Assembly: GCA_027306915.1 (NCBI GenBank)
Contig: DAHUYW010000008.1
Location: forward strand, 1-64,000
Length of the DNA stretch: 64,000 nucleotides
Source of the DNA: Spirochaetales bacterium
Lineage (GTDB): Bacteria > Spirochaetota > Spirochaetia > DAHUYW01
Direction: 5' to 3'
This document shows, piece by piece, positions 26,822-39,462 of the stretch. The position numbers were made by a program, and so were the translations under genes. Each line of letters starts with the position of its first letter. The stretch's first letter is position 1. A model generated the notes under the pieces. That model saw only the letters and a program-made list of their open reading frames with translations, was not told where the DNA came from and made no database searches.

Positions 26822-28003
26822 TCACGCAAGCCAGCGATCCAGGAAGTCAAAGGCCTCCTCCTGCATATCGGTATCGAAGCGGTGTCCGCCCGGCCGGGAG
26901 CTCACCGTGAGACGATCCGCAGCCCCCGCCTTTGCGTAGACCTCGCGAAGCGCGGCTGCGGCGCGCTCCATCTCCTGCGGACTGAAGAGGCCGTCGCCGG
27001 CGCAATTGAGGACGAGGGTCGGGAGCGGCACGCGCAGGGAGAAGAGATCGGGAAAGTCCAGGTAGTTGGGCAGGAGGGGCGTGTAGGCCATCCAGGTGTG
27101 AGTCCAAGACTTCGCGAGGAGAAAATCCCGCCATGTGGTCATGAAGCCGGCGCATACCGCGGCCTTTACCCGCGCATCGGTCCCCGCAAGATAGACGGTC
27201 CGAAGACCGCCGCCCGAGAGTCCCCCGCATCCAATCCGTTCGGAATCGACGTCATCGCGGCTCATGAGATAGCCCAAGGCGGCTCGATCCTCGAGGAGGA
27301 AGACACCGGGCCAGGTAGCTCCTGCGGAAAAAAGGGACTTCGCGATCGTGGTCTCCTGCGCCGCAGCCCAGCGGTCGTACTCGAGAATCTCCTCGATGGT
27401 TTTCGGAACCGCGCTCGCCCCGCCGCCGGCGATTCCACCGACGGTTTCGGTGCGCCCAGACGAGCGAATCTCGGGGGGGACCTCCGCGTAGCGGATCGCC
27501 CTGCTCTCGAACGCAAAGACGTCGTGGACGAGCACCCCGTAGCCGCGTCGGGCAAGCTCGTTCGCCCATGCCCGGCCCCCGTAGTAATGCTCCTGGTGCT
27601 CGGCAACAAGGGGATGGAGCGGGATCCCACTGCGCGTGATCTTCTGCTTCCCGAAGAATTTCCGCGCACCGTGATCGTGAAGGGCGAGCACCCCCGGAAT
27701 TCTTCCGGCCGACCGGGCGGGCTTCAAGAACAGTGCCTCGGTCGGAGGTCCGAACGGAAGCTGCCAGGCGAGCCTCTCGACGGCAAGCCCATCGCGCTCG
27801 GACCGTTCGATGAGACGAGGCTTGACGGCGAGCGGCTCGCTCGGGCTAGCAACGAGATCGTGCACCTTCGCAAGCGCCTCCTCCCGCCACTTCGGCAGAT
27901 CGCCATGCTCCGGCCGCCTGAACGAAAGGGCGGGCGGGTCCGGAAGCCGTTCCGCGAACCATCCGCCGTATGCTCCGAGCATCGTCCCCTCTTCCTGCGC
28001 CAT
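26822..28003 (-). CDS. Alpha/beta hydrolase, acetyl-esterase/dienelactone-hydrolase-like
   Basis: About 393 aa. The fold has nucleophile elbow GLSGG (Ser263), acid CAGDG (Asp337) and base PGGH (His374), a plausible catalytic triad. LHDHGARKFFGKQKI and a long lid-like insertion resemble acetyl-xylan-esterase-type (AXE1/DLH) proteins, so an ester hydrolase is likely. No signal peptide, so it is cytosolic. ATG 28003 follows a G-run by 7 nt. ATG 27982 after GAGGGG is an alternative. Substrate is unknown. It diverges from the thiamine-binding gene. Confidence 0.72.
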   Translation of the reverse strand: MAQEEGTMLGAYGGWFAERLPDPPALSFRRPEHGDLPKWREEALAKVHDLVASPSEPLAVKPRLIERSERDGLAVERLAWQLPFGPPTEALFLKPARSAGRIPGVLALHDHGARKFFGKQKITRSGIPLHPLVAEHQEHYYGGRAWANELARRGYGVLVHDVFAFESRAIRYAEVPPEIRSSGRTETVGGIAGGGASAVPKTIEEILEYDRWAAAQETTIAKSLFSAGATWPGVFLLEDRAALGYLMSRDDVDSERIGCGGLSGGGLRTVYLAGTDARVKAAVCAGFMTTWRDFLLAKSWTHTWMAYTPLLPNYLDFPDLFSLRVPLPTLVLNCAGDGLFSPQEMERAAAALREVYAKAGAADRLTVSSRPGGHRFDTDMQEEAFDFLDRWLA

Positions 28004-28060
28004 GAGCCACCCCCCGTCGATGGTGGCATGGTTCCGAAATGCTCGCAAGCGGACAGGCCG

Positions 28061-28089
28061 TTGACAGCTCGCGGGGCGAAGCATACAGT
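28061..28089 (+). promoter_or_regulatory. Promoter of the MTH1187-type thiamine-binding gene
   Basis: A perfect TTGACA (28061-28066), 17 bp, TACAGT (28084-28089). Predicted start is about 28096, with GGAGG and ATG 28108 just downstream. No TPP riboswitch lies in this short leader, so this gene is not under the downstream riboswitch. Confidence 0.65.
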
Positions 28090-28107
28090 CCGCCTCCGGA
28101 GGTTGTC

Positions 28108-28410
28108 ATGCAATCGATGCTCGCCATTCAGTGCCTTCCCCTCGGTGGCGAGGGGAAAGAGGAGCTTTACCGGCTCGTCGACCGCGCCATCGCGGTCGTT
28201 GAGGAGTCGAAACTCCCCTTCATGGTCGGACCGATGGAGACCGTGGTGCAGGGGCCTATCGATCGCCTCTTCGAGATCGCCCGCGCAGCGCACCAGGCTG
28301 TCCTTGATGCGGGAGGAAAGGGAGCTGCAACCTATCTGAAGCTCCTGTCGGTTCCCGAGCTCGATCCGCTCGAGGATGAGGTGAGGAAGTACCGCGAGCG
28401 AGGCCACTAG
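28108..28410 (+). CDS. MTH1187/YkoF-type thiamine-binding protein
   Basis: 100 aa, a single-domain ferredoxin-like protein of the PF01910 (DUF77) family, cytosolic. Family features are AIQCLPLG at the start, VEESKLPFMVGPMETVVQGPIDRLFEIARAAH and the AATYLKLLSVP strand. In Bacillus, YkoF with two such domains binds thiamine or HMP and accompanies ykoEDC. The same partners follow here after a riboswitch, so thiamine salvage is the best role. ATG 28108 has GGAGG 5 nt upstream. Confidence 0.82.
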   Translation: MQSMLAIQCLPLGGEGKEELYRLVDRAIAVVEESKLPFMVGPMETVVQGPIDRLFEIARAAHQAVLDAGGKGAATYLKLLSVPELDPLEDEVRKYRERGH

Positions 28411-28513
28411 CGCACCGGCACCGCTGCCCCCTTGTTTCGCCCTACCGGCGCTTGATGTCCGCACCAAGCGCACCGGCACCGCTGCCCCCTTGGTTCGCCC
28501 TACCGGCGCTTGA
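28409..28513 (+). repeat. Tandem 47-bp direct repeat (two copies, 58-bp period)
   Basis: Copy 1 is 28409-28455 and copy 2 is 28467-28513. They differ at one base (T versus G at their position 27) and are separated by 11 bp. Each begins AGCGCACCGG and ends CCGGCGCTTGA, so each can fold into a stem with a 2-nt bulge. Copy 1 begins inside the stop region of the thiamine-binding gene. The TTGA that ends copy 2 forms the start of the -35 box (TTGACA) of the next promoter. Confidence 0.85.
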
Positions 28514-28538
28514 CAACCCTCGCGTTCGGGCGTAGCGT
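28510..28538 (+). promoter_or_regulatory. Promoter of the TPP-riboswitch/ykoEDC transcript
   Basis: A perfect TTGACA (28510-28515), 17 bp, TAGCGT (28533-28538). Predicted start is about 28545, exactly at the 5' edge of the riboswitch P1 stem. The first four bases of the -35 box are the end of repeat copy 2. Copy 1 at the same place reads TTGATG and would not be a good -35. Confidence 0.6.
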
Positions 28539-28543
28539 GCTGG

Positions 28544-28630
28544 TGATGTGGGGTGGTTCCTCGACAACGAGGGGCCTGAGATCATACCCGTTGAACCTGA
28601 CCTGGGTAATTCCAGCGTAGGGAGCCATCG
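28544..28630 (+). ncRNA. TPP riboswitch (THI element)
   Basis: The conserved core is unmistakable: GGGGTG, CTGAGA (28576-28581), ACCCGTTGAACCTGA and CTGGGTAATTCCAGCGTAGGGA (28602-28622). P1 can pair GATG (28545-28548) with CATC (28626-28629). Binding of thiamine pyrophosphate should repress the ykoE gene that starts at 28708. No U-tract terminator follows, so translational control is more likely than attenuation. A stretch CCCCACA at 28648-28654 is complementary to TGTGGGG at 28547-28553, within the aptamer, and could form a competing structure. Confidence 0.95.
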
Positions 28631-28672
28631 TTGCAATCCGACCCCAGCCCCACACCTATTCATCTCGAGAAG

Positions 28673-28695
28673 CGGCGCGCCGTAAGCGCGCGCCG
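28673..28695 (+). promoter_or_regulatory. Hairpin abutting the ykoE ribosome-binding site
   Basis: CGGCGCGC (28673-28680) pairs perfectly with GCGCGCCG (28688-28695) across a 7-nt loop. The stem ends one nucleotide before the GAGGAG ribosome site (28697-28702) of ykoE. It may be part of the riboswitch expression platform. This is inference. Confidence 0.45.
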
Positions 28696-28707
28696 TGAGG
28701 AGATTTC

Positions 28708-29283
28708 ATGAGTCACAAGCATTCGTGGCGGCTGAGCGAGGTCGTCGTCCTCCTCGTCCTTGCGGTCGCGTTGGGCGTCTTGTGGTGGGGTTGGACGCTC
28801 TTCACCACGCTCACCGCGCCGCTCAACTCGATCGGCCTGGGCTACCTCTTCAACGGTGTCTGGCTGACGGGCGGCATCCTCATCCCCTATCTCATTCGAC
28901 GTCCGGGGGCGGCCTTCATCGGCGAGACTGCGGCTGCAGTCATCGAGGCATTCATCACCCAATGGGGGATAACCGCCGTTATCTGGGGCGCGGTGCAGGG
29001 GCTCGGCTGTGAGATTGTCTTCGCCGCAACGGGCTACCGCCGCTACAACCTCTGGACGCTCATCCTCGCGGGAGTGGTCTCCGACCTCTTCTCGTATGCC
29101 CTCGATTTCTTCTATAGCCACTACGCCGGCCTGGCGGGCTGGGTGATCGCCGTCCAGATCGCCAGTGCGATCGTCAGCGGCATTCTCCTCGCGGGAGTGC
29201 TTTCCTACTTCGTCGGGCGGGGGATTATCCGGACCGGGGCACTGCGCGGGCTCATTCCCGGGACGCAATCGGAGGGCGGGTGA
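28708..29283 (+). CDS. ykoE: ECF transporter S component for thiamine/HMP, YkoE family
   Basis: 191 aa, very hydrophobic with about five to six membrane helices. It is the substrate-binding membrane subunit of an energy-coupling-factor importer. YkoE-like features are the N-terminal helix VVVLLVLAVALGVLWWGWTLF, the FNGVWLTGGILIPYLIRRPGAAF loop, and GETAAAVIEAF. The TPP riboswitch directly upstream supports thiamine or its pyrimidine precursor as substrate. ATG 28708 has GAGGAG 5 nt upstream. It overlaps the ATPase gene by 4 nt. Confidence 0.9.
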   Translation: MSHKHSWRLSEVVVLLVLAVALGVLWWGWTLFTTLTAPLNSIGLGYLFNGVWLTGGILIPYLIRRPGAAFIGETAAAVIEAFITQWGITAVIWGAVQGLGCEIVFAATGYRRYNLWTLILAGVVSDLFSYALDFFYSHYAGLAGWVIAVQIASAIVSGILLAGVLSYFVGRGIIRTGALRGLIPGTQSEGG

Positions 29284-30848
29284 AACCCCTCCTTCGAGCC
29301 GTCCGCCTCTCGTTTCGCTATCCAGGCACGACCCGAAAGATCCTGGACTCCGTCGATCTCGCCATCGAGCCGGGTGAACGGGTCCTGCTCGCGGGCCCCT
29401 CGGGCGCGGGAAAGTCCACGCTCCTCTCTGTAGCTGCAGGGCTTGTCCCTCGCTACGTGGCAGGAACGGTCGAGGGCGAGCTTGCGCTCGCGACCGACCG
29501 GGTCGCCATCGTCTTTCAGAGTCCGGAAGCGCAGATGGTTGCACCCACCGTGCGGGAGGAGATGGCCTTCGGGCCGGAGAATCGGGGAAGGCCGGCGGCA
29601 GAGATCCGTCGCCTGATCGACCGCCTGGCGGAAAGCCTCGGCCTAGCGAACCTCCTCGAGCGGAGCCCAGCGAGCCTCTCCGGCGGAGAGCAGCAGAAGG
29701 TCGCCCTCGCCGCGGCACTCGCGCTTGAGCCCGCGCTGCTCCTCCTCGACGAGCCGACCTCCTACCTGGACCCGGACTCGACCCGCACCTTCTTCGAGCT
29801 CCTCGACGGCCTTGAGCCGCAAACGGCCATCCTCATCGTGGAGCACAAGCTCGACCAGGCCCTCGACAAGGTGGGCCGGGTGCTCTTTCTCGACGGAGAC
29901 GGGAGGATCACGGACCGTGGGAGTCCCGATCGCCTGGATCTCGACGAGTTCCTCCCGTGGCGCCTTGCACATCTCGCGCTGCCGGAACGTCCACCCGCCG
30001 CCGCCGCGAACCACCCCGCCTCTGCGGGCCTCCTGTCGGCGGCGGACGTTTCGCACTCCTACGACGGGAAAAGGAAGGTACTGGACGGGGTGAGCCTAGC
30101 CGTCTCCCCCGCTGAGATCGTCGTAGTGATGGGCCGAAGCGGCGCGGGGAAGTCCACCCTCTTGGGAAGGCTCGCAGGGCTCCTCCCGGGCAGAGCCGGA
30201 CAGGTTCTCCTTTCGGAGCTCGATGTCGCGCGCGCCCGGCCGTCCCAGCGCTACGGGCGGCTTCTTGCCCTTCCTCAGAATCCCGAGCACTTCTTCCTCC
30301 GCGAGACGGTCGCGGACGAGCTCGCTCTCGCTTCGAGCCGCGGCGCAGCGCGCTCGCGAGGCGGGCCAGGTCCGGGAGCGACCTCAGGGCACGCGGCGGC
30401 GCTCGACGGACCAGGGGCGGAGGCCGCGCGGCTCTTCCGACTCGAATCGCTGCTGCCACGAAGCCCCTTTTCCTTGAGCGAAGGGGAGAAGCGGCGTCTC
30501 AACCTTGCCTGCGCCTTTCTTGACGACCGTCCGCTCCTCCTGCTCGACGAGCCCACCTACGGGCTCGACTACGATGCCTTTGAGCAGCTCACCCTCTCCC
30601 TCCGGCTCCTCGCCTCGCGCGGGGCCGCGACAATAGTCGTCACCCACTCGCCGGAGCTTTCCTGGCTTGTCGCGGACAGGATCGTGCTGCTCGAGGGCGG
30701 GCTCGTCGTGCGATCCTTTTCCCCTTCCGATCCCGGAAAGGAGCTCTCAATGCTTCCCGAGCGCTACCTTCCGGTGTGGCGTCGCGAGCGAAGCCGCTCC
30801 TCGAGCGGACAGGCCGATCGCAGAGGAGGAGTGAGGCCCCATGGGTGA
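29280..30848 (+). CDS. ykoD: Double-domain ECF transporter ATPase, YkoD-like
   Basis: 522 aa with two fused ABC ATPase domains. Domain 1 has Walker A GPSGAGKS (39-46), FQSPEAQMV, LSGGEQQKVALAAAL and LLLDEPTSYLDPDS. Domain 2 has GRSGAGKS (~285), LPQNPEHFFL, LSEGEKRRLNLACAF and LLLDEPTYGLDYD. The domain-2 signature is SEGEKRR rather than SGGE. A disordered Ala/Gly-rich segment (GAARSRGGPGPGATSGHA) interrupts domain 2. The start is GTG 29280. It overlaps the EcfT gene by 8 nt. Confidence 0.92.
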   Translation: MKPLLRAVRLSFRYPGTTRKILDSVDLAIEPGERVLLAGPSGAGKSTLLSVAAGLVPRYVAGTVEGELALATDRVAIVFQSPEAQMVAPTVREEMAFGPENRGRPAAEIRRLIDRLAESLGLANLLERSPASLSGGEQQKVALAAALALEPALLLLDEPTSYLDPDSTRTFFELLDGLEPQTAILIVEHKLDQALDKVGRVLFLDGDGRITDRGSPDRLDLDEFLPWRLAHLALPERPPAAAANHPASAGLLSAADVSHSYDGKRKVLDGVSLAVSPAEIVVVMGRSGAGKSTLLGRLAGLLPGRAGQVLLSELDVARARPSQRYGRLLALPQNPEHFFLRETVADELALASSRGAARSRGGPGPGATSGHAAALDGPGAEAARLFRLESLLPRSPFSLSEGEKRRLNLACAFLDDRPLLLLDEPTYGLDYDAFEQLTLSLRLLASRGAATIVVTHSPELSWLVADRIVLLEGGLVVRSFSPSDPGKELSMLPERYLPVWRRERSRSSSGQADRRGGVRPHG

Positions 30849-31626
30849 TGCGGTACGCCGCGGAATCCTCCGTACGATCAATCCGCTCTCTCTCCTCGCG
30901 GCGGTCTTTCTCGAGATCGTGCCGGTCTTCCTCTCCTTCGACCCCTATACTCCGCTTCTGTTTCTCATCGTCGCAGTGATCCAGTTCCTCGTTCTCGGTC
31001 GGGTACGGTTGCAGACTGCCGCTCAGAGCCTCGGCCCGCTCCTCGCCCTTCCGGTCGGGCTCTTCGTGCTTAATCTCTTCGCAAGCGCCCGAGTTCCCGG
31101 GGAGGAGTCGGTCGCCCTCCTTGGGATGACGGTCGCATCGACGGCGCTTCACCGGGCCGTCGTCCTATCCCTTCGGAGCCTCGCCCTCATCACGCTTTCC
31201 GTCGGCTATCTGCTCGTGACCGAGCCGCAGGCGCTCGTCAACGCCCTCATGCAGCAGCTCCGCCTCTCGCCCCGTTTCGGTTTTTCGATCTATGTAGCAT
31301 GGAACACCATCCCCCTCCTCCGAGAGAACCTCAAGAGAATAGCCGCAACCCACCAGGTTCGCTTGCGCGGGCGGCCCCGCACCCTATCGGAGGCGCTCAT
31401 GACTGCCGTGACCCTTCTCGCCGGCGCCATCCGCCACGGAGAACGGGCCTCCCTTTCGATGGCCGCTCGCGGGATCGAGGCGGAGCACCCTCCTGCGCGC
31501 ACCTTCCTCACCGAAAGCCGATGGCGAGCCCGCGATACACTCTTTCTCGCCGCGGCCGCAGCAGGAACCGGGGCAGCCACAATCTTCCTCGTGAGCCGTG
31601 GGCTCTTCGTCTTTGGCCTCGGATAG
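30841..31626 (+). CDS. ykoC: ECF transporter T component, YkoC-like
   Basis: 261 aa. The coupling membrane subunit of the ECF importer has about four to five hydrophobic segments and the cytoplasmic EcfT signatures HQVRLRGRPR (ARG-type) and MAARGIEAEHPPARTFL. It bridges the ATPase domains to YkoE. The gene completes the riboswitch-ykoE-ykoD-ykoC unit, all overlapping, matching the Bacillus ykoEDC order. No terminator with a T-run was seen before cysS. Confidence 0.88.
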   Translation: MGDAVRRGILRTINPLSLLAAVFLEIVPVFLSFDPYTPLLFLIVAVIQFLVLGRVRLQTAAQSLGPLLALPVGLFVLNLFASARVPGEESVALLGMTVASTALHRAVVLSLRSLALITLSVGYLLVTEPQALVNALMQQLRLSPRFGFSIYVAWNTIPLLRENLKRIAATHQVRLRGRPRTLSEALMTAVTLLAGAIRHGERASLSMAARGIEAEHPPARTFLTESRWRARDTLFLAAAAAGTGAATIFLVSRGLFVFGLG

Positions 31627-31647
31627 CAGCCGCCCGAAACGTTCATT

Positions 31648-31677
31648 TTGACGCTCCGCGGCCAAATGTAGTATCTT
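31648..31677 (+). promoter_or_regulatory. Promoter of the cysS-like gene
   Basis: TTGACG (31648-31653), 18 bp, TATCTT (31672-31677). Predicted start is about 31684, which places the in-frame GTG 31679 upstream of the transcript and leaves CTG 31715 as the first usable start after AAGGAG. Confidence 0.55.
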
Positions 31678-31714
31678 AGTGCGGCAACACAACATAGTTC
31701 GAAGGAGACGCGCT

Positions 31715-36216
<4,502 letters not shown>

Positions 36217-36253
36217 CTAAGGGTGATCGTTCGCTACCAGGGTGCCGACGCGC

Positions 36254-36287
36254 ACCTGGAGGCGCTGCCGAGCCGGCGCCTCCAGGT
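36254..36287. terminator. 12-bp perfect inverted repeat downstream of the Gfo/Idh gene
   Basis: ACCTGGAGGCGC (36254-36265) pairs perfectly with GCGCCTCCAGGT (36276-36287) around a 10-nt loop. It lies 70 nt past the Gfo/Idh stop and 40 nt before the lacZ promoter. No U-run follows on the minus strand, so it may work with Rho or protect the 3' end. Confidence 0.55.
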
Positions 36288-36356
36288 CTCTGTTGCGCGA
36301 AGACCTGCTCGTAAACGCGCCGTCAGCGCAGGTACCGTCAGGTTTGTCCGCACCCG

Positions 36357-37385
36357 CTATCGCTGCCAGGTCTCGGGACGCAGCCAGAACTCGTCTTCGC
36401 GTCCACGATAGTATTCGGAGAGAACCCGATCCATGACAAGTGAGGTGCGGGCGCCCGACTCGCCGGTGCTCGGCGAGGCTCCCTTCCCGAGAAGCTCGTT
36501 CACGATCGTCTGGATGAGAGGCTGTTGGATTCGGTACGGGTTGGTGAAAGCAAGGCTCTCCTCGCCCCGCCTGGTTGAAAGGAGCACCGGCTCAACGCCA
36601 AAGACCGAGACCGTGACCCTTCCATCGGTCCCGGATATCTCCAGCCGATCCTCGGGCGGATGCGCCGCGTGGCCCGCAAAGTTCCAGTTCGCGACGCCGG
36701 GAGCCCCCTCCCGGGTCGTGAAATGCATGGCGACGGTGTCCTCGACCTGGTAGGCGGAAGCGCGATTTGCGGCAAGGCCTGATATCTTTTCGAGCGGCCC
36801 CACAAGAAAATCGAGGAGGTCGAGGAGGTGGCAGCCGAGATCGACGAAGAGACCGCCGCCTGACTCCGGGGCGGTAAGCCTCCAGGGAAGCGCCTGGGGA
36901 TCGATCCCGCGGTGCTCCGGAGCGATGTAGCGGTAGGTGATCCCTGTCACCCGACCGATCTTGCCGCCGTCGATGATCTCCTTCACCTTGAGGAAGCGGT
37001 CGAGTGCGCGTCGGTAGTAGGCGACGAAGAGCTTCAGACCCGCCGCCTTGAATGCGTCGATCATCCTGGCGCACTCAGCATAGCTGCGCGCCATCGGCTT
37101 CTCGACATAGACCGGCTTCCCGGCCGCGCACGCCCGCAGGGCGTACTCGAGGTGGCTTCCCGGTGGTGTCGCCACGTAGACCGCATCCACCTCAGGGTCG
37201 GCGATGAGCGCATCGGCGTCGGTATACCAGCGGGGGACCCCGTGGCGGCGGGCATAGTCCTCGACCTTCTCGGGGTCGCGCCGCATGACCGCCACAAGCC
37301 GCGAATCCTGGGCGTATTGGAGAGCGGGGCCGCTCTTGACCTCCGTCACGTCGCCGCAACCGATGATACCCCAATTGATTGGCAT
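36357..37385 (-). CDS. Gfo/Idh/MocA-family oxidoreductase
   Basis: 342 aa, NAD(P)-dependent sugar-type dehydrogenase. Rossmann N-terminus has GIIGCGDV (dinucleotide loop). The family motif is EKPMARS, with the catalytic-region lysine. A C-terminal alpha/beta substrate domain contains GGGLFVDLGCHLLDLLDF, the HxxD-like element. Related enzymes oxidise cyclitols, amino sugars or galactosides. Position next to lacZ and at the end of the galK transcript is suggestive but not decisive. ATG 37385 has only a weak ribosome site (GGGG about 9 nt upstream). It follows the VWA/NHL gene by 16 nt. Confidence 0.85.
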   Translation of the reverse strand: MPINWGIIGCGDVTEVKSGPALQYAQDSRLVAVMRRDPEKVEDYARRHGVPRWYTDADALIADPEVDAVYVATPPGSHLEYALRACAAGKPVYVEKPMARSYAECARMIDAFKAAGLKLFVAYYRRALDRFLKVKEIIDGGKIGRVTGITYRYIAPEHRGIDPQALPWRLTAPESGGGLFVDLGCHLLDLLDFLVGPLEKISGLAANRASAYQVEDTVAMHFTTREGAPGVANWNFAGHAAHPPEDRLEISGTDGRVTVSVFGVEPVLLSTRRGEESLAFTNPYRIQQPLIQTIVNELLGKGASPSTGESGARTSLVMDRVLSEYYRGREDEFWLRPETWQR

Positions 37386-37401
37386 ATTCTTTGAACCCCG
37401 C

Positions 37402-39444
37402 TTAGAACTGTAACGGCGCGAAATAGCCGGACTCGTCGCGCCCGCTTCGCGCGTAGAGGTGCGCCTCGACCTCTAGCGGGATGTAGTTGTTTCCGAAGTT
37501 CGATTGGCTCGGGGAGGTGTAGCTAAGGACGTAGTGTCCGTCGGGCGACGAGAGCACATCGTCGGCGATCAGTCCCACCCCTTGCGGCTGATAGAGATAG
37601 TAGCTCTTCCCTCCGGTTTCCCGGCATAGATAGAGAAGCTTCTCGGAAGGCTTCGCTTCCTGATCGAGAAAGACGCAGTAGAACTGGATGCTGTTGTTCT
37701 GCATGTAGGACAACAGATCGCTTAAGGGGTACTTCCGGAAGGCCGAGTCCCCAAGCTTCCCTTGGGTGACGAACACGACCGCGCTCTTTCCTTGCCGCGG
37801 GATGAGCTCCGAAATTGCCATGCGCAGGCCGAGGTCGAATCTCCATCCGCTTGAATAGGTCCCGTTGTCGGCGGCGGCGCGGGCCGCGCTCTCGACCGGC
37901 GTGCTCGGTCCGGCCTCGAGGACGGGATTCGACCCTGCAGACACTATTCTGAACTGTCCCTTTCCTCGAAGCCCTGAAAGGATGCTCCTGACCGCGTTGG
38001 CTATATCCTGTTTGCGGCTCGCCGCCGAAGCGGATCGGTCGATGAGGATGGACAGCTCCGCCTCCCCCTGCGTCCCACGGAAGACCAGCTTCGGATTGCC
38101 GACCGGATTGCCACCTTCGGTAATGAGGAAGTTGCGCAGGTCGAGCCCGGTGAGGGGGCTGCCGAGACGGCTCTTTACGCTCACATCGATCGACACCTTC
38201 GGAAATTGATCGGAGTAGACCCGATCGATCTGGACCGACAGCCCCGCGTACATGGCCGAATACGGGCTCAGGACGAAGACCTTGCTTGAATCAAAGTCCG
38301 AAGCAAGGAGGTCGCCGTTGGCATCCACCACCGTTTTGAGGATGTTCTTCCCTGTGCCGGAAAGATCGTTCATCACATGCAGGACATTGTCGTTGACGTC
38401 GTAGAGAAGGACTCGGTTGGTGTCGGAGATAAGCAGGTCGCCGTGTCGGTCGTAAAGGGAGAGCCCTTCCGGCCCGTTGAGCTGCCCAGCAAGGAGGGTT
38501 GTCAGATAGTTGCCGCTGGTGTCAAAAACAACGATATCCTTCGCACCATTGTCGGCGACGAAGACCTTTCCGTCATAGACGACGATTCCGGCCGGCGTCT
38601 GCAGTCCGCCGAACGAGCCGGTCGGTTGGCCGAAGGAGAGAATAAACTTTCCGCCGTAGTCGAACTTGGAGATCCGCTGATTGCCGACATCGCTGACGTA
38701 AATGTAGCCCTTCCCGTCCGAGGCGAGAAACTGGGGCCCGAGCAGCTGTCCGGGTCCGACTCCGGTTCCGCCAAATCGGAGGATATGCTCCCCATCGGGC
38801 GTGCAGCGAGCGATCCTGTTGGCGCCGTACTCACTGACGTAGAGATAGCCGTTACCCGGAGCGATGACGTCAAAGGGATGATCGAAGCCCGAGAGCCCCC
38901 CGCGGATGCTCCGAACGACGCCCCCGTTTGCATCGAGCTGAAGGATCTGGTTGGAGGCGAAGCTTGCGACGTAGAAGCCCCCATCCGGCCGCGCGGTGAC
39001 GGCGCTCGGGCGCAGAAAGAGGGTGTAGGACGGAGTAACTCCCTGGATCGTTCGCGCGACAACGTATCGATAGCTTTCGGCCGAAGGCTCGCGATCGATC
39101 CCGCGGCGGAAGCTTACCGTGGCCACCCGGTTCTGAAGGAGTGCGCCGCCCTTTCCGGTTGCTAGGAGGTTGTTCCACTCGTCAAGCGCGTCGGAAATAA
39201 AGCCTGAGCGGTAATAGGCACGACCCAGCCACTCCTTGGTCCTGGCATCGCCGGGTATTTCACTGAGGGATTTTTCGAAGTACAGGATCGCCTTGTTGAA
39301 AAGACCACTGTTGTAGGCCTGCACACCCCACCGGAAGTCCTCTGCGGCCGCAACGGTCGCCATGTTGATGTTCTGGGCGCTTGCCGCCCCTCCCACCAAC
39401 CCGATGGTGAGTGCGAGCACGTAGAATGCTGCTCGTCTCCTCAC
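37402..39444 (-). CDS. Exported TPR - NHL beta-propeller - VWA protein
   Basis: 680 aa. A signal peptide (residues 1-23, ending GAASAQN) precedes two or more TPR-like helices (~36-105). Next come six or so NHL-type repeats (~155-395, e.g. GYLYVSEYGANRIARC, GYIYVSDVGNQRISKF, GKVFVADNGAKDIVVF), ending in a VWA-like domain. The VWA domain has a MIDAS-type sequence DRSAS in SILIDRSASA. It is a periplasmic or surface interaction protein without a catalytic motif. The start is GTG 39444, lacking a clear ribosome site. GTG 39420 is an alternative. It follows the small ORF by 18 nt. Confidence 0.82.
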   Translation of the reverse strand: MRRRAAFYVLALTIGLVGGAASAQNINMATVAAAEDFRWGVQAYNSGLFNKAILYFEKSLSEIPGDARTKEWLGRAYYRSGFISDALDEWNNLLATGKGGALLQNRVATVSFRRGIDREPSAESYRYVVARTIQGVTPSYTLFLRPSAVTARPDGGFYVASFASNQILQLDANGGVVRSIRGGLSGFDHPFDVIAPGNGYLYVSEYGANRIARCTPDGEHILRFGGTGVGPGQLLGPQFLASDGKGYIYVSDVGNQRISKFDYGGKFILSFGQPTGSFGGLQTPAGIVVYDGKVFVADNGAKDIVVFDTSGNYLTTLLAGQLNGPEGLSLYDRHGDLLISDTNRVLLYDVNDNVLHVMNDLSGTGKNILKTVVDANGDLLASDFDSSKVFVLSPYSAMYAGLSVQIDRVYSDQFPKVSIDVSVKSRLGSPLTGLDLRNFLITEGGNPVGNPKLVFRGTQGEAELSILIDRSASAASRKQDIANAVRSILSGLRGKGQFRIVSAGSNPVLEAGPSTPVESAARAAADNGTYSSGWRFDLGLRMAISELIPRQGKSAVVFVTQGKLGDSAFRKYPLSDLLSYMQNNSIQFYCVFLDQEAKPSEKLLYLCRETGGKSYYLYQPQGVGLIADDVLSSPDGHYVLSYTSPSQSNFGNNYIPLEVEAHLYARSGRDESGYFAPLQF

Positions 39445-39462
39445 GTGGCGAGTATAGCAGCT

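Noticed and set aside
25242..26939. 565-aa plus-strand ORF opposite clpA/clpS
   Set aside because: Antisense shadow of high-GC coding DNA; no domain match, and the minus-strand genes have full family signatures and ribosome sites.
26816..28339. 507-aa plus-strand ORF opposite the hydrolase gene
   Set aside because: Antisense frame; the minus-strand hydrolase has a complete catalytic triad and the thiamine-binding gene occupies another frame.
28409..28513. Two 47-bp repeats as a CRISPR array
   Set aside because: Only two copies with an 11-bp spacer and no cas genes. The repeats look like hairpin/terminator duplications.
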